Below, piece by piece: positions 1-10,517 of a DNA stretch of 64,000 nucleotides. The position numbers were made by a program, and so were the translations under genes. Source of the stretch: Aeromicrobium sp. IC_218. GTDB taxonomy: Bacteria > Actinomycetota > Actinomycetes > Propionibacteriales > Nocardioidaceae. Position 1 is the first letter of the stretch; every line of letters begins with the position of its first letter. Location of the stretch: NCBI RefSeq assembly GCF_004336805.1, contig NZ_SJXM01000013.1, positions 29,888-93,887 of the forward strand, given 5' to 3'. The notes beneath the pieces were generated by a model, which did no database searches, was not told where the DNA came from, and was given only the letters and a program-made list of their open reading frames with translations.

Positions 1-491
1 ATGCCGAGCAGCAGGGACACGAGGGCGCCCGCGCCGACCATCTGCGCGAGCAGGTAGAAGATCGAGACGACGATCGTGGACGTCGCCGCCGCGGTGCGGA
101 CCGGACGCTGCTCCATGCGGTACGCGAGCTGGTCGGCCATGGTGAAGCGGCCGGAGTTGCGCAGGAGCTCGGCGACCAGCAGCAGGGCGACGAGCCAGGC
201 CACCAGGAAGCCGATCGAGTACAGGAAGCCGTCGTAGCCGGACAGTGCGATCGCGCCGGAGATGCCCAGGAACGAGGCGGCCGACATGTAGTCGCCGCCG
301 ATGGCGAAGCCGTTCTGCACGCCGCTGAACGAGCGTCCGCCGGCGTAGTAGTCGGCCGCGGTCTTGGTGTTGCGGCTGGCCCAGAAGGTGATGCCGACGG
401 TGAGCAGCACGACCAGGACGAACAGGGTCGCGGTCAGCGCCTGGTGGTCGCCGCTCTCGCTCGCGGCGAGCAGGACGTCACGGGTGCTCAT
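1..491 (-). CDS. sodium/solute symporter, ActP (cation/acetate) type, 3' end cut off by window
   Basis: The first 163 codons of a sodium:solute symporter are present; the C-terminal two thirds lie outside the window. The start ATG overlaps the stop of the upstream gene (ATGA). The protein opens with a membrane helix (about residues 17-36) followed by the family signature region (AADYYAGG, then GGDYMSAASFLG at about 65-76), where ActP and PutP homologues unwind helix 1 and bind Na+. Pairing with a DUF485 protein directly upstream is the arrangement of E. coli yjcH-actP, which imports acetate and other short carboxylates, so acetate is the best guess for the substrate. A Crp-like palindrome precedes the operon. 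It differs clearly in sequence from the second symporter at 987-2468. Confidence 0.88.
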   Translation of the reverse strand, partial: MSTRDVLLAASESGDHQALTATLFVLVVLLTVGITFWASRNTKTAADYYAGGRSFSGVQNGFAIGGDYMSAASFLGISGAIALSGYDGFLYSIGFLVAWLVALLLVAELLRNSGRFTMADQLAYRMEQRPVRTAAATSTIVVSIFYLLAQMVGAGALVSLLLG

Positions 492-826
492 CGCTCCACC
501 TCACGCTCGAACTGCCCGCGGAGGTCGTCCGCGATCGGGTCCATGTTCTTGGCGGAGTAGGTCGCGTACGCGTAGGCGATGCCGAACGTCGTCACGAACT
601 GCAGCAGGCCCCAGACCAGGGCCACGTTGATGTTGCCGACGATCTTGGTGCCCATGAGGTCGGGGGCCCAGTTCGAGGCCAGGACGTAGGCCAGGTACCA
701 GATCATGAAGGCGACGGTGGTCGGCACGACGAAGCGCCGGTAGGCGGACCGCAGCCGGTGGAAGTCGGCCGAGGCATGGATGCGTTCGTACTCGGCGTGG
801 ACCGCTGGCGAGATCTTCTCGGCCAC
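488..826 (-). CDS. DUF485 membrane protein, partner of the acetate-type symporter
   Basis: A 112-residue protein of the DUF485 (YjcH) family with two membrane helices (about residues 31-51 and 64-88) and charged ends. In E. coli and many other bacteria this family is encoded immediately upstream of ActP and is thought to accompany the symporter, though its molecular role is unknown. The GTG start is preceded by a purine-rich Shine-Dalgarno (GAAAGGGG, ending about 6 nt upstream), so this operon is leadered, unlike many others here. Its TGA overlaps the symporter ATG, which implies translational coupling. Confidence 0.85.
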   Translation of the reverse strand: MAEKISPAVHAEYERIHASADFHRLRSAYRRFVVPTTVAFMIWYLAYVLASNWAPDLMGTKIVGNINVALVWGLLQFVTTFGIAYAYATYSAKNMDPIADDLRGQFEREVER

Positions 827-885
827 AGCGCACCCCTTTCGGGTCGTTGGGACGGTGCTGAGCCGACGGTAGGGACGCGTGAGGA

Positions 886-901
886 TGTGTGCCAGGTCAC
901 A
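886..901 (-). promoter_or_regulatory. candidate Crp-type site upstream of the DUF485-symporter operon
   Basis: The sequence TGTGTGCCAGGTCACA matches the actinobacterial Crp/GlxR consensus TGTGA-N6-TCACA with a single mismatch. It lies 60-75 nt upstream of the DUF485 start codon, a suitable place for activation or repression of the operon. cAMP-Crp control of actP is known in E. coli; applying it here is inference. The remainder of the 160-bp gap (827-986) shows nothing else clear. Confidence 0.5.
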
Positions 902-986
902 CGACAGGTGGTGCGGTCAAGCCCGGCGACGGGTCGCCGGGCGGTCGCGGCGCTGCGACGAACGGTCGTCCTGGCGCGACGAGCGG

Positions 987-2468
987 TCAGCGCCGCTGCA
1001 GGTCCTCGGGGGTGTGGAGCCGGGCCATGGTGCGCGCGACGGTGGCGGGCACGCGGCGGGGCGTGGCCAGCGAGACGCCGACCATGAGCGCGAAGCCGAG
1101 CGGCACCGCCCAGGCGGCGGGCTGGGCGAGCAACGTCCCGGTCCAGCCGTCCGGACGCCACACGATGGTGAGCAGCACGGCCACGCCGGCGGCCAGCCCG
1201 CCGCCGACCAGGCCCGCGACGGCGCCGGCGGCGGTGAGCCCGCGCCACCAGATGCCGAGCACGAGCAGCGGGCAGAACGTCGCCGCCGCCAGCCCGAAGG
1301 CGAACGTCACCGAGCTGGCCACGGCGATCTCGCCGGTGAGGAACGACAGCGCCAACGGCACGAGCACGCAGACGACGGCGGCGACCCGCAGCGCGGCGAT
1401 GGACGAGAGCCGGGTGGTCGCGGCCAGGCTCTGGCCGACCACGCCGGCGACCGACATCGTCAGTCCGGACGACGTGGACAGGAAGGCCGCGAACGCCCCC
1501 GCGGTGACCAGGGCCCCGAGCAGGTCGCCGGCCGTGCCGCCGAGCACGCGTCCGGGCAGCTCGAGCACGACGCTGTCGGCGTGGCCGGACGCGACGAGGT
1601 CGCCGGCGTACACGCGTCCGAGCAGCCCGTAGACCGGCGGCAGCAGGTAGAACGCGCCGAGCAGCACCAGGACCACGAGCGTCGTGCGGCGCGCCGCCCG
1701 GCCGTCGCGGTTGGTGTAGAAGCGCACCACGACGTGGGGCAGGCCCATCGTGCCCAGGAACGTCGCGGCCATGACGGCGTAGGTGCTGTAGAGCCCCTGG
1801 GCGCCGTCGCCGAGCGGCCCGACCCAGTCGCCGGCGTCGACGGGCGCGGGGGCGCCGTCGCCGCGCCAGGCCGCGACGAGGAAGAGGAGCGGGACGAGCA
1901 GCGCGGTGAGCTTGAGCCAGTACTGGAAGGCCTGCACGAAGGTGATCGAGCGCATGCCGCCGGAGACGACGTTGACCACGACGATCGCGGCCACGAGCAC
2001 GCTGCCCAGCCAGCCGGGGGAGTCGGCGACGGTGCGCAGGGTCAGGCCGGCGCCCTGGAACTGCGGCATGAGGTAGAGCCACCCGACCCCGACGACGAGC
2101 ACCGTGGCGACCCGGCGCACCGCGACCGACTGCAGCCGCACCTGGGCGAAGTCGGGGATCGTGTACGCGCCCGAGCGGCGCAGTGGGGCGGCCACCAGCA
2201 CGAGCAGCAGCAGGTAGCCCGCGGTCCAGCCGATCGGGTACCAGAGCATGTCGGCGCCGTAGGCCAGCACGAGGCCGGCGACGCCGAGGAAGGACGCCGC
2301 CGAGAGGTACTCGCCGCCGATCGCCGAGCTGTTCCACCACGGGCTGACCGACCGCGACGCGACGTAGAAGTCGCTCGTCGTCCGGCTGATGCGCAGCCCG
2401 AACGCGCCGATGCCGATGGTCGCCAGCGAGACCAGGGTGACCGCGACGGCGGCGTAGGTCGGGTTCAC
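987..2468 (-). CDS. sodium/solute symporter, second paralogue
   Basis: A full-length SSS-family transporter of 493 residues with about 13 hydrophobic helices. It has the family's helix-1/2 region (SDFYVASRSV near residue 25, then GGEYLSAASFLG) and a serine-rich loop (AAFLSTSSGLT) of the kind that lines the Na2 site in helix 8. The GTG start at 2468 is chosen because it overlaps the stop of the upstream gene (GTGA) and gives a normal N-terminus; an in-frame start 81 nt upstream would add a charged, arginine-rich tail inside the neighbouring gene. It closes the three-gene unit LytTR regulator - 2-TM protein - symporter. The substrate is unknown; LytS/LytTR-controlled transporters elsewhere handle pyruvate and other carboxylates. 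Confidence 0.9.
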   Translation of the reverse strand: MNPTYAAVAVTLVSLATIGIGAFGLRISRTTSDFYVASRSVSPWWNSSAIGGEYLSAASFLGVAGLVLAYGADMLWYPIGWTAGYLLLLVLVAAPLRRSGAYTIPDFAQVRLQSVAVRRVATVLVVGVGWLYLMPQFQGAGLTLRTVADSPGWLGSVLVAAIVVVNVVSGGMRSITFVQAFQYWLKLTALLVPLLFLVAAWRGDGAPAPVDAGDWVGPLGDGAQGLYSTYAVMAATFLGTMGLPHVVVRFYTNRDGRAARRTTLVVLVLLGAFYLLPPVYGLLGRVYAGDLVASGHADSVVLELPGRVLGGTAGDLLGALVTAGAFAAFLSTSSGLTMSVAGVVGQSLAATTRLSSIAALRVAAVVCVLVPLALSFLTGEIAVASSVTFAFGLAAATFCPLLVLGIWWRGLTAAGAVAGLVGGGLAAGVAVLLTIVWRPDGWTGTLLAQPAAWAVPLGFALMVGVSLATPRRVPATVARTMARLHTPEDLQRR

Positions 2469-2839
2469 GGCGGCTCGACGAGGGCGGCGAAGTCGCGCTC
2501 GAGCCGGTCGGTCTGGCGCACGTACAGCCAGCCGAGCACGAACAGCCACGGGTACACGCCGACGCCGAGGGCCAGCCAGGCCAGCGGCAGGCCCAGCACC
2601 TCACCGTCGACGACGCCCTCGGCCACCCGCAGGACGATCGGCAGGGAGCCGAGCGTGAGCACCAGCGCGAGCACCACGACTCCGGTGAGCCGCAGCTGCG
2701 AGCGCACCAGCGCGCGGACGTAGGCGTCGCCGACGCCGGACAGCTCGTCGAGCTCCTCGCGGACGGGACGGCGCACGTGCGGCGCCGCCACGGTCAGCGG
2801 GTTGGTGACGCGCACCCGCTCCCGCGCCTCGTCGCTCAC
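2465..2839 (-). CDS. small 2-TM membrane protein encoded before the symporter
   Basis: A 124-residue protein with a hydrophilic N-terminus (about 1-45), two membrane helices (about 48-70 and 78-103) and a charged C-terminus containing YVRQTDRLERDF. The topology and gene position resemble DUF485/DUF4212 partner proteins of other symporters, but the sequence is not an obvious member of either. It starts with GTG overlapping the LytTR stop (GTGA) and its own stop overlaps the symporter GTG, so all three genes should be made together. It probably acts as an accessory subunit of the symporter (inference from context). Confidence 0.7.
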   Translation of the reverse strand: MSDEARERVRVTNPLTVAAPHVRRPVREELDELSGVGDAYVRALVRSQLRLTGVVVLALVLTLGSLPIVLRVAEGVVDGEVLGLPLAWLALGVGVYPWLFVLGWLYVRQTDRLERDFAALVEPP

Positions 2840-3567
2840 CGTCCGGGTCCCGCCACGAGCTCGCGCAGCGCCCGGGTGTGGCGCCGGGCCACGCCGATCT
2901 CGGTCGTCCGGGCGCCGGTGTCGACGACCACGGACGTGCGTCCGTCGCGCTGGCGCAGCTCGGCCACGTGGCGCAGCGCCACCAGGTGGCTGCGGTGCAC
3001 GCGCACGAACCCGGCCTCGGCCCACTGCTCGGCCAGCGCCGTCAGCGGGACGCGCACGAGGTGGTCGGCGCCGTCGGTCGTGTGCAGCCGGACGTAGTCG
3101 CCGTGCGCCTCGACGTAGGCGACGCTCGAGCGGCGGACGAACCGCGTGACGCCGGCCAGCTCGACCGCGATCGTCGGGTCGTCCTCGTCGGTCGCGGCGG
3201 CGGACTCGGTGGCCCGCCGGACGCTCTCGGCCAGCCGCTCCTCGCGGACCGGCTTGAGCAGGTAGTCCACGACGCCCAGCTCGAAGGCGTCCACGGCGTG
3301 CTCCTCGTGGGCGGTGACGAAGACGATGCGCGGCCGCTCGGCGAAGCGGCCGAGCAGGCGCGCGAGCTCCAGGCCGCTCAGCCCGGGCATCGCGATGTCG
3401 AGGAAGACCAGGTCGACGCCGCCGGGCTCGAGGAGGCGCAGCGCGTCCACCCCGGACTGGACGGCGCGGATCTCGCCGATGCGCGGGTCGCGCTCGAGCA
3501 GCCACACGAGCTCGTCCAGCACCGGCCGCTCGTCGTCGACGACGAGGGTGCGCAGTCCGTCGGCCAT
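2836..3567 (-). CDS. LytTR-family response regulator
   Basis: A 243-residue regulator with an N-terminal receiver domain (about 5-120: acidic pair D11/D12, phosphoacceptor D57 in LVFLDIAMPG, T85 and K105 in YLLKP) and a C-terminal LytTR DNA-binding domain (about 135-240, with VEAHGDYVRLHT and FVRVHRSHLVAL). LytTR regulators of this LytR/AlgR type pair with LytS-like kinases. None is adjacent; the only candidate in the window is the kinase at 10518-11654, about 7 kb away. The ATG is preceded at 6 nt by TAGGAT, so the mRNA is probably leaderless. It heads the operon with the 2-TM protein and symporter and is likely to control that uptake system. Confidence 0.9.
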   Translation of the reverse strand: MADGLRTLVVDDERPVLDELVWLLERDPRIGEIRAVQSGVDALRLLEPGGVDLVFLDIAMPGLSGLELARLLGRFAERPRIVFVTAHEEHAVDAFELGVVDYLLKPVREERLAESVRRATESAAATDEDDPTIAVELAGVTRFVRRSSVAYVEAHGDYVRLHTTDGADHLVRVPLTALAEQWAEAGFVRVHRSHLVALRHVAELRQRDGRTSVVVDTGARTTEIGVARRHTRALRELVAGPGR

Positions 3568-3573
3568 GGCGCG

Positions 3574-3595
3574 ATCCTAGGTGATCGCCGTCACG
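3574..3595 (-). promoter_or_regulatory. LytTR operon promoter: leaderless -10 box with adjacent Crp-like palindrome
   Basis: Read on the minus strand, TAGGAT (3579-3574) sits exactly 6 nt before the ATG at 3567, so transcription should begin at or next to the start codon. Directly upstream lies GTGATCGCCGTCAC (3581-3594), a GTGA-N6-TCAC palindrome matching the core Crp half-sites. A factor bound there would cover the -10/-35 spacer, which suggests repression rather than activation. Confidence 0.55.
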
Positions 3596-3658
3596 TCCCG
3601 GGGGTGTCGGCGCCGCGCGGCCGGGGTAGCGTCGGTCGCGACGTCGAGCGCGTGAGAT

Positions 3659-3672
3659 TATCTTGACGTCAA
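3659..3672 (+). promoter_or_regulatory. icd promoter with TTGACGTCAA palindrome
   Basis: A -10-like hexamer TATCTT (3659-3664) overlaps a perfect 10-bp palindrome TTGACGTCAA (3663-3672), followed about 40 nt later by the icd start codon and its purine-rich ribosome site (ACGGAG, 3701-3706). The palindrome would straddle the transcription start, the typical place for a repressor site. From memory, similar palindromes stand upstream of other citrate-cycle genes in actinomycetes; I cannot verify this here. Confidence 0.45.
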
Positions 3673-3711
3673 ACAATCTTGTGGTCCTGCACCCGACGAA
3701 ACGGAGCACCC

Positions 3712-5931
<2,220 letters not shown>

Positions 5932-5949
5932 CGCCCGCCCGCACGCCGC

Positions 5950-5983
5950 AGGGCCCCGCTCGGATCCGTCCGGGCGGGGCCCT
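5950..5983 (+). terminator. hairpin terminator after icd
   Basis: The arms AGGGCCCCGC (5950-5959) and GCGGGGCCCT (5974-5983) form a perfect 10-bp GC stem with a 14-nt loop, 19 nt after the icd stop. There is no clear T-tract, which is usual in such GC-rich genomes. Confidence 0.75.
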
Positions 5984-6008
5984 CGTGCGTCCGGGCCCGG
6001 ACGCCGGG

Positions 6009-6040
6009 TCGGGTTTACCTGGGGCCCCAGGTAGACCCGA
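6009..6040. repeat. 32-bp inverted repeat between convergent genes
   Basis: The core TACCTGGGGCCCCAGGTA (6016-6033) is a perfect 18-bp palindrome. It extends on both sides (TCGGGT on the left, ACCCGA on the right) to 32 bp with one T-G mismatch pair. It lies between the 3' ends of icd (+) and bioN (-), and two more CCTGGGGCGG motifs follow before position 6090. It may act as a bidirectional terminator or a protein-binding palindrome; no U-tract is present on either strand. Confidence 0.7.
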
Positions 6041-6103
6041 CGTCCCCAGGTCTGCCGGCCTGGGGCGGTCGAGGAGTCCTGGGGCGGTGGCCGTCCGTCG
6101 GGC

Positions 6104-6712
6104 TCAGTCGTCGCCGAGGCCGCGGGCCGCGAGGGCGTCACCGGTCTCGTAGGCCCGTCCGACGGTGCGGACGGCCAGGGGGACGAGCAGGGCGCGCGGG
6201 CTCCGTTCCAGGCCGCGAGCCTTCGCGGCGGCGCGGGTCTCGCGGGCCGTCTCCAGGATGCCGGGGATCGCGCGCAGGACGAGCGAGAACGCCAGCGCGA
6301 CCCGCTCGGGGCGCACGCCGAGCCGCCGGAACGGCCGCAGGCCCCGCTCGACCGCGGTGAGGACGTCGTCCACCGGGGTCGTCGCGGTGAAGACGAGCGC
6401 GGCGAGCACGAGCGCGAGCAGGTCGCCGACCACGTGCACCGCGACCGGCCAGCCGCGCTGCCAGGTCTGGAACGCGGCGACGACCACGGCGAGCACCAGC
6501 AGGCCGCGCACCTGGCGCAGCGTCCGGCGCACGGGCATGCCGGCCACGAGCGTCAGCGCGAGTGACACCACGAGCAGCACGACGGCGCTCGCCGGGCCGT
6601 GCAGCGCGACGGCGATCGCGCCGTACGTGGCGAGCAGGCCGAGCTTCGGCCCCGCCGGGATCCGGTGCAGCACCGACCGCCCCGGTCGGTACGCCCCGAG
6701 CAGGTCAGTCAC
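6104..6712 (-). CDS. bioN: energy-coupling factor transporter transmembrane protein (EcfT/BioN)
   Basis: A 202-residue T-component of an ECF vitamin transporter, which couples ATP hydrolysis by the A subunit to substrate capture by the S subunit. It has several hydrophobic helices and, in the C-terminal cytoplasmic part, the two Ala-Arg-Gly motifs that contact the ATPase (AAKARGL near 170 and AARGLGDD at the end). The GTG start lies 9 nt after the stop of bioM. It is the last gene of bioY-bioM-bioN, the compact biotin module, and ends at the convergent repeat region facing icd. Confidence 0.88.
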   Translation of the reverse strand: MTDLLGAYRPGRSVLHRIPAGPKLGLLATYGAIAVALHGPASAVVLLVVSLALTLVAGMPVRRTLRQVRGLLVLAVVVAAFQTWQRGWPVAVHVVGDLLALVLAALVFTATTPVDDVLTAVERGLRPFRRLGVRPERVALAFSLVLRAIPGILETARETRAAAKARGLERSPRALLVPLAVRTVGRAYETGDALAARGLGDD

Positions 6713-6721
6713 GGGCGATCC

Positions 6722-7414
6722 TCACGGTGCTGCGACCAGCGCGCGGTAGTGGGCGACCGCCTCGGCCGGGTCGCCGTCGAAGACGACGCGGGCGGCGTCG
6801 ACGACGAGCGCACGGTCGCAGCGCACGGCCAGGTCCAGGTCGTGGGTCACCAGCACGAGCTGCTGGCGCAGTGACAGGAGGCGGTCGGCGACGAGCCTGG
6901 TGTTGCGCAGGTCGAGCAGCGTGGTCGGCTCGTCGGCGACGAGCACGTCGGGGTCCGTGGCGAGCACGCCGGCCAGCGCGAGCATCTGCTTCTGGCCGCC
7001 GGACAGGGCGTGGACACTCGTGTCCGCCTTCGCCTCGAGCCCGACGGACGCCAGCACCTCCAGGGCGCGGGCGCGGCGGGCGGCCTTGTCGCGGACCGTC
7101 CGGCGCAGCGACAGGGCGACGTCCTCCAGGCAGGTGGGCATGACCAGCTGGGCGTCGGGGTTGGTGAACACGAACCCGACCCGGCGGCGCACGGCCGGAC
7201 CCTCGTCCACGGTGTCGAGCCCGCCGACGCGCACGTGGCCGGACGTCGGCTCGACCAGCCCGTTCAGCAGGCGCGCGAGCGTGGACTTGCCCGAGCCGTT
7301 GGCGCCGACGACCGCGACCCGCGGCTCGTCCAGCGTGAGGGTGGTCGGCTCGAGGACGACGAGCGGACCGTCGGTCGTCTCGACGGTGACGGCGGCCTGG
7401 TCGAGCTCGATCAC
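6722..7414 (-). CDS. bioM: energy-coupling factor ATPase (EcfA/BioM)
   Basis: A 230-residue ABC ATPase with Walker A GANGSGKST (about residues 37-45), a Q-loop region, the signature LSGGQKQMLALAG, Walker B VLVADEPTT and a switch histidine in LVTHDLDLA. It powers biotin uptake together with BioN and BioY. Only one ATPase gene is present, as in the dedicated (group I) biotin transporters of rhizobia and corynebacteria. The GTG start has TACCGT 6 nt upstream, so it may also be transcribed from a private leaderless promoter inside the 16-nt gap after bioY. Confidence 0.92.
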   Translation of the reverse strand: MIELDQAAVTVETTDGPLVVLEPTTLTLDEPRVAVVGANGSGKSTLARLLNGLVEPTSGHVRVGGLDTVDEGPAVRRRVGFVFTNPDAQLVMPTCLEDVALSLRRTVRDKAARRARALEVLASVGLEAKADTSVHALSGGQKQMLALAGVLATDPDVLVADEPTTLLDLRNTRLVADRLLSLRQQLVLVTHDLDLAVRCDRALVVDAARVVFDGDPAEAVAHYRALVAAP

Positions 7415-7420
7415 GTCCGT

Positions 7421-7426
7421 ACGGTA
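7421..7426 (-). promoter_or_regulatory. possible internal -10 box for bioM
   Basis: TACCGT on the minus strand ends 6 nt before the bioM GTG, the spacing seen at other leaderless starts in this window. It falls in the 16-nt bioY-bioM gap. It could be coincidence; a 5'-end map would decide. Confidence 0.3.
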
Positions 7427-7430
7427 CGCG

Positions 7431-8009
7431 TCAGCGCCGGGCGAGCTGCGGGAAGGCGCGCAGCACCGAGGCCGCCACGACGGCCGCGAGGACGCCCTTG
7501 ACGACGTCCGCGACGAAGAACGGCGTCGCGAAGCCCCACGCGACCGAGGCCGAGACGTCCAGTGCGCGCATCATGCCGAGGGTGCCGAGGGTGCCGACCA
7601 CCGCGACGGTGGCGACGGCCGCGGCCAGCGAGACGGCGCCGACGAACACCGCCGGCGACCGCCGGGCCACGCGCGTCGCGACGAAGCCCACCAGCGCCGC
7701 CGCGAGCGGGAACGCCAGCAGGTACCCGCCGGTGGCGCCGGCCCACACCGCCGGTCCGGCGCTGCCCTGGGTGAAGACGGGCAGACCCGCGGTGCCGACT
7801 ACGAGATAGAGCACGACGGCCAGGAAGCCGCGGCGGGCGCCGAGCACCGAGCCCGCCAGGAACACGCCGAACATCTGCAGCGTGAACGGCACGTTGGCCA
7901 CGCCGTTGATCGCCGGCAGGATCGCGCAGACCGCGATGAGCGCGGCGAAGGTCGCGACCAGGGCCAGGTCGGTCGTGCTGCTGGTGCGGCGCGCGGACAC
8001 GGTGCTCAT
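7431..8009 (-). CDS. bioY: biotin transporter substrate-binding component BioY
   Basis: A 192-residue S-component with six predicted membrane helices and the BioY hallmarks: an N-terminal ALIAVCAILPAI stretch, then VPFTLQMFGVFLAGSVLGARRG, and a later GAT-GGYLLAFPLAA segment. It binds biotin in the membrane and associates with BioM/BioN. The ATG at 8009 is chosen because a strong Shine-Dalgarno (GAGGAG) precedes it at about 5 nt; an in-frame start 21 nt upstream lacks one. It is divergent from the TetR gene, and both share the doubled palindrome at 8035-8064. Confidence 0.92.
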   Translation of the reverse strand: MSTVSARRTSSTTDLALVATFAALIAVCAILPAINGVANVPFTLQMFGVFLAGSVLGARRGFLAVVLYLVVGTAGLPVFTQGSAGPAVWAGATGGYLLAFPLAAALVGFVATRVARRSPAVFVGAVSLAAAVATVAVVGTLGTLGMMRALDVSASVAWGFATPFFVADVVKGVLAAVVAASVLRAFPQLARR

Positions 8010-8034
8010 GCTGCTCCTCGGCGGGGACACGCAC

Positions 8035-8064
8035 CTGAACGGCGTTCAGGTGAACGGCGTTCAG
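8035..8064. promoter_or_regulatory. doubled BioQ-type operator between bioY and bioQ
   Basis: Two tandem copies of the perfect palindrome TGAACGGCGTTCA lie at 8036-8048 and 8051-8063, a 15-bp repeat period. This fits the TGAAC-N3-GTT(C/A) motif described for BioQ, the TetR-family repressor of biotin genes in corynebacteria and mycobacteria. The downstream copy abuts the -10 box of the tetR gene (TAGGCT, 8067-8072), so the site should autoregulate the regulator as well as control bioYMN. Confidence 0.85.
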
Positions 8065-8066
8065 GT

Positions 8067-8072
8067 TAGGCT
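8067..8072 (+). promoter_or_regulatory. -10 box of bioQ
   Basis: TAGGCT lies 3 nt after the second operator copy and 32 nt before the ATG at 8105; the Shine-Dalgarno AAGGAG at 8094-8099 shows the message is leadered. Confidence 0.5.
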
Positions 8073-8104
8073 GGGACCCGTCGCCTGTCAACGAAGGAGC
8101 TCGG

Positions 8105-8677
8105 ATGCGCCACCACCGCACGGACGTCGTCGACGCCGCCCTGCGCGTGCTGGACGAGCACGGGCTCGGCGACCTGTCGATGCGCCGGCTCGCCGCCGAG
8201 CTGGACGTGCGGCCGAGCGCGCTCTACCACCACGTAGCCAGCAAGCAGGAGCTCCTGGCCGCGGTCGCGGACGAGATCGTCGGCCGGGGAGGCCGGCCCG
8301 AGCCGGCCGAGGGTGAGGCGGCCGTACGGGCCGAGTGCCGGGCCCTGCGCGACGCGATGCTCGCGTGGCGCGACGGCGCGGAGGTCGTCGCGACGGTGCA
8401 CGCCTACGGGTTGGGGCCGCACGAGCCGGGGGAGCGGCTGACGTCCGCCCTGCGTGGTGCGGGCCTGGACGACCGGTTCGCCCGGGCCGCCGCCCGCACG
8501 ATGCTGCACTTCGTCTTCGGCCACGTGCTCGACGAGCAGACCCACCTGCAGGCGGCCAGCGCGGGCGCCATCGGCGACAAGCCGGACGGCGGGGACGCGG
8601 CCGACGGCGCGAGCTTCGAGCAGGGGCTGGACCTGCTGCTGGCCGGGGTGCGCGCCCACGCGACGTCCGCTCCCTGA
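8105..8677 (+). CDS. bioQ: TetR-family biotin regulator, BioQ-like
   Basis: A 190-residue TetR-type repressor. Residues 6-52 form the helix-turn-helix domain (VVDAALRVLDEHGLGDLSMR, then LDVRPSALYHHVASKQELL); the rest is the helical ligand and dimer domain. The identification as BioQ rests on gene context: it is divergent from bioYMN, and the doubled TGAAC-N3-GTTCA palindrome between them matches the known BioQ motif. It would repress biotin uptake genes when the biotin supply is adequate. The start is fixed by the AAGGAG ribosome site 5 nt upstream. Confidence 0.85.
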   Translation: MRHHRTDVVDAALRVLDEHGLGDLSMRRLAAELDVRPSALYHHVASKQELLAAVADEIVGRGGRPEPAEGEAAVRAECRALRDAMLAWRDGAEVVATVHAYGLGPHEPGERLTSALRGAGLDDRFARAAARTMLHFVFGHVLDEQTHLQAASAGAIGDKPDGGDAADGASFEQGLDLLLAGVRAHATSAP

Positions 8678-8800
8678 GCGGAACCCCGCGCCCTGAGCGG
8701 AACCCCGCTCCCTGAGCTTGTCGAAGGGAGGCTTCGACAGGCTCAGCCAGCGGACGCCAGGCTCAACCAGCGGGGAGGCTTCGACAGGCTCAGCCAGCGG
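8671..8800. repeat. mosaic intergenic repeat containing GAGCTTGTCGAAG / CTTCGACAGGCTC arms
   Basis: Between convergent bioQ (+) and the zinc-ribbon gene (-) lies a 130-bp repeat mosaic. CCCTGAGCGGAACCCCG occurs twice in tandem (about 8672 and 8690). CTGAGCTTGTCGAAG (8712-8726) pairs with CTTCGACAGGCTCAG (8732-8746) with one mismatch, and the right arm with its GGGGAGG-like lead and CCAGCGG tail is repeated at 8772-8800. This TTCGACAGGCTCAG family is a common dispersed intergenic repeat in high-GC actinobacteria (from memory). It probably also acts as a terminator for both genes. Confidence 0.8.
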
Positions 8801-8806
8801 GAACGA

Positions 8807-8965
8807 TCAGGCGCTGAGCGCCTCGACCTCGGCGTAGGGCAGGTCGACCCACGCGGCCACGCCGCACGCGGTGCACGTGACGGTGCCGCTCAGCTCGTCG
8901 GGGAGCTCGACGTCGAAGCCGCAGTCCTCGCAGACCAGGACCAGGCCGATGCGGATGTCGTTCAT
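8807..8965 (-). CDS. 52-residue zinc-ribbon-like protein
   Basis: A very small protein with two CxxC knuckles (CEDC at 12-15 and CTAC at 31-34) separated by 15 residues, the spacing of a rubredoxin-like or zinc-ribbon fold. The remainder is acidic (PDELSG, PYAEVEALSA). The ATG at 8965 gives a complete compact domain; longer readings enter the promoter region and lose the fold. I do not recognise a named family; it could bind Zn or Fe and act as an adaptor. It is a separate unit between GuaB1 and the repeat region. Confidence 0.6.
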   Translation of the reverse strand: MNDIRIGLVLVCEDCGFDVELPDELSGTVTCTACGVAAWVDLPYAEVEALSA

Positions 8966-9020
8966 GTCTCCACCGTAGGAACGACCACCGACAGAACCGG
9001 GAGGCCGGCCCGGCGTGTCG

Positions 9021-10517
<1,497 letters not shown>

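Noticed and set aside
703..2604. Very long overlapping reading frames opposite or out of phase with real genes (for example 703-2604, 3658-6141, 20873-26434, 57432-60197)
   Set aside because: All show runs of Arg, Ala, Pro and Gly and no domain motifs; they are third-position GC artefacts of the genes on the correct frame.
8671..8800. CRISPR-like array or mobile element at the repeated GAGG-CTTCGACAGGCTCAG arms
   Set aside because: Only two copies of one arm, no regular spacers, no cas or transposase gene; it fits a dispersed intergenic repeat.
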